NCBI GenBank assembly: GCA_009936895.1
Contig: JAACDS010000227.1
Location: forward strand, 1 to 7,522
Source: Pseudomonadota bacterium
GTDB lineage: Bacteria; Pseudomonadota; Gammaproteobacteria; Pseudomonadales; Azotimanducaceae
DNA length: 7,522 nt
Reading direction: 5' to 3'
Positions 6,459-7,522 of the stretch are shown piece by piece. The position numbers were made by a program, and so were the translations under genes. The number at the start of each line of letters is the position of its first letter. Within the stretch, counting starts at the first letter, position 1. A model generated the notes under the pieces. The model did no database searches. It worked only from the letters and a program-made list of their open reading frames with translations, and had not been told where the DNA came from.

Positions 6459-6701
6459 TTATTCCAAGGGTCGCGATAAAGTGGGGCCCGGGTCCCAGGG
6501 GTTGCGGTGACCCAGTTGACCAGTAATAACGCCGTAGGCAATTACAACCAGCAAACAGGCGCCTAATCCGAGGCGAACACCAAGGGAATGGAAGAGCCGC
6601 CGTTTGTTTGAACTGCCTTGATCAGACATCAGAAAAACCAGGCCTGTGGCGAGGCTTGCCACGAGCGCTATCATGAGCAGGATGATGATAATTTTGAGCA
6701 T
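6459..6701 (-). CDS. Small twin-transmembrane protein (DUF2909 type)
   Basis: The 80-residue protein has two hydrophobic helices (about 2-25 and 44-61). They are separated by a short polar loop containing SDQGSSNKRR, with a conserved-looking segment FHSLGVRLGLG, and the tail is hydrophilic and proline-containing. The pattern and location beside cytochrome oxidase genes match the DUF2909 'twin transmembrane protein' group found next to SURF1 genes in Pseudomonas (recalled). The function is unknown. A role in oxidase assembly or stability is only suggested by context. AAAAGG lies 8 bases before the ATG at 6701. It is transcribed against coxC and away from the SURF1 gene, from which it is separated by 68 bases that must hold both promoters. 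Confidence 0.82.
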   Translation of the reverse strand: MLKIIIILLMIALVASLATGLVFLMSDQGSSNKRRLFHSLGVRLGLGACLLVVIAYGVITGQLGHRNPWDPGPTLSRPLE

Positions 6702-6769
6702 GGGCTTGGCCTTTTGGGGTCATTTGCTGCACGCTTCAGGGCTGTGCACCGATCCAGCGAGATGCCGAT

Positions 6770-7522
6770 ATGCAGTTTAACCGAACATGGGGTCCACTGA
6801 CGGTAAGGGTTGATGTGCGAGCCGCAGTTGCGGGTGCGATATTATTTTTTTTACTCTTGAATCTTGGCTTTTGGCAGTTGGGCCGCGCGGGAGAGAAGGC
6901 GGCACTTGAGGCTCGCTGGCAGGCCCGAAGCGAACTGCCGGCCGTCTCGCCACACGTTATTTTCGAAAGTGAAGGAAATAGCGAAACGGATCAATGGGTG
7001 GATCGTGCCGTCCGTTGGGAGGGGCGGTTCAAGCCACAAGACTATTTACTACTCGACAATCGCATCTACCGAGGGCAGGTTGGCTATCACTTAATTGCGC
7101 TTGCCGAGTCGCAAGGCTTGCTGGTCCCGGTCAATTTGGGTTGGTTGGCTGGTGATCCGTCTCGCAGAACGCTCCCGACGCCAGTGCTTCCATCTGACTT
7201 AATGGTAATTGAGGGCAAGGTATACGTTCCCGCAGGCAGCCCTATTGTGATGCAAAAACCCTTGCCACCCCAAAGCCTTCCAGCTGTCGTGCAAACGCTT
7301 TATTGGGATGATTGGAGCGAGTCACTTTCCGCGATTACCCAACAAGCGGTGCTTCCTTACGAAGTCAGAATTGAGCCCGGTTCCCCCGCTGCACTGGAGG
7401 CGGAGTGGCCGCTTGTTAATCAATCTCCCTCCAAACATATCGGTTATGCGGTGCAATGGTTTGCGATGGCCGCTGTGCTGTGTGTGATTGGCGTTGCGCG
7501 AATGACCAATCTGCCCGCGTTA
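6770..7522 (+). CDS. SURF1-family cytochrome c oxidase assembly protein (3' truncated by window end)
   Basis: SURF1 proteins are inner-membrane factors that help insert haem a into oxidase subunit I. The frame is open for 251 codons from ATG 6770 to the window edge without a stop, so only the last residues are missing (family length is about 240-260). An N-terminal membrane helix (about 18-36) ends in the signature LGFWQLGRAGEK. A periplasmic domain follows, with DNRIYRGQVGYHLI (96-109) and VNLGWLAGDPSRR (121-133), and then a second helix starting at SKHIGYAVQWFAMA (221-234). In many family members the middle motif reads NRGW, but here it is NLGW. Only a weak purine stretch precedes the ATG. 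The position just downstream of the cox operon matches a haem a insertion function. Confidence 0.93.
   Translation, partial: MQFNRTWGPLTVRVDVRAAVAGAILFFLLLNLGFWQLGRAGEKAALEARWQARSELPAVSPHVIFESEGNSETDQWVDRAVRWEGRFKPQDYLLLDNRIYRGQVGYHLIALAESQGLLVPVNLGWLAGDPSRRTLPTPVLPSDLMVIEGKVYVPAGSPIVMQKPLPPQSLPAVVQTLYWDDWSESLSAITQQAVLPYEVRIEPGSPAALEAEWPLVNQSPSKHIGYAVQWFAMAAVLCVIGVARMTNLPAL

Noticed and set aside
6864..7094. A 76-codon plus-strand frame and a 62-codon minus-strand frame near 6851-7094
   Set aside because: Both overlap the SURF1 frame, which has clear family motifs and is open to the window end.

Overview
The window looks like a chromosomal segment from a free-living aerobic gammaproteobacterium, probably a marine or Pseudomonas/Cellvibrio-like lineage. 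This rests on the protein families (YrdA-type gamma carbonic anhydrase, YheV-type zinc ribbon, caa3-type oxidase locus with ctaG and SURF1) and on gene order that resembles the cox locus of pseudomonads. No mobile element, CRISPR array, tRNA, rRNA or toxin-like module is visible. I see no sign of horizontal transfer. Exact taxonomy cannot be read from the sequence alone.

Left part (1-1793): bases 2-64 are the possible tail of an upstream gene, tentatively hemF. It ends inside the ribosome binding site of aroE (shikimate dehydrogenase, 76-909). aroE is convergent, with an 8-base gap, to a YrdA-like gamma-class carbonic anhydrase on the minus strand (918-1478), which most likely starts at TTG. 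That gene is divergent from a small YheV-family four-cysteine zinc-ribbon protein (1548-1793).

Middle part (1794-6379): a 239-base non-coding region holds a perfect TATAAT -10 box, a 9-base direct repeat flanking it, and a perfect 7-bp hairpin in the predicted leader. It is followed by the oxidase operon coxB (subunit II with fused cytochrome c) - coxA (subunit I) - ctaG/cox11 (CuB assembly) - coxC (subunit III), closed by a clear intrinsic terminator. CoxB accepts electrons through its haem c and CuA, and CoxA reduces O2 at the haem a3-CuB centre and pumps protons. CtaG delivers copper to CoxA, and CoxC stabilises the core. All key ligand residues of the A1-type haem-copper oxidase family are present.

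Right part (6380-7522): a small two-helix membrane protein of the DUF2909 type lies on the minus strand (6459-6701). It is divergent from a SURF1-family oxidase assembly gene (6770 to the window end, 3' truncated).

Overall this is a conserved respiratory locus beside housekeeping genes. I do not see a previously undescribed system here. The most checkable oddities are the structured coxB leader and promoter repeats, the absence of a visible ribosome binding site for ctaG, which lies in the same frame as coxA, and the reverse-oriented small membrane protein inside the oxidase locus.
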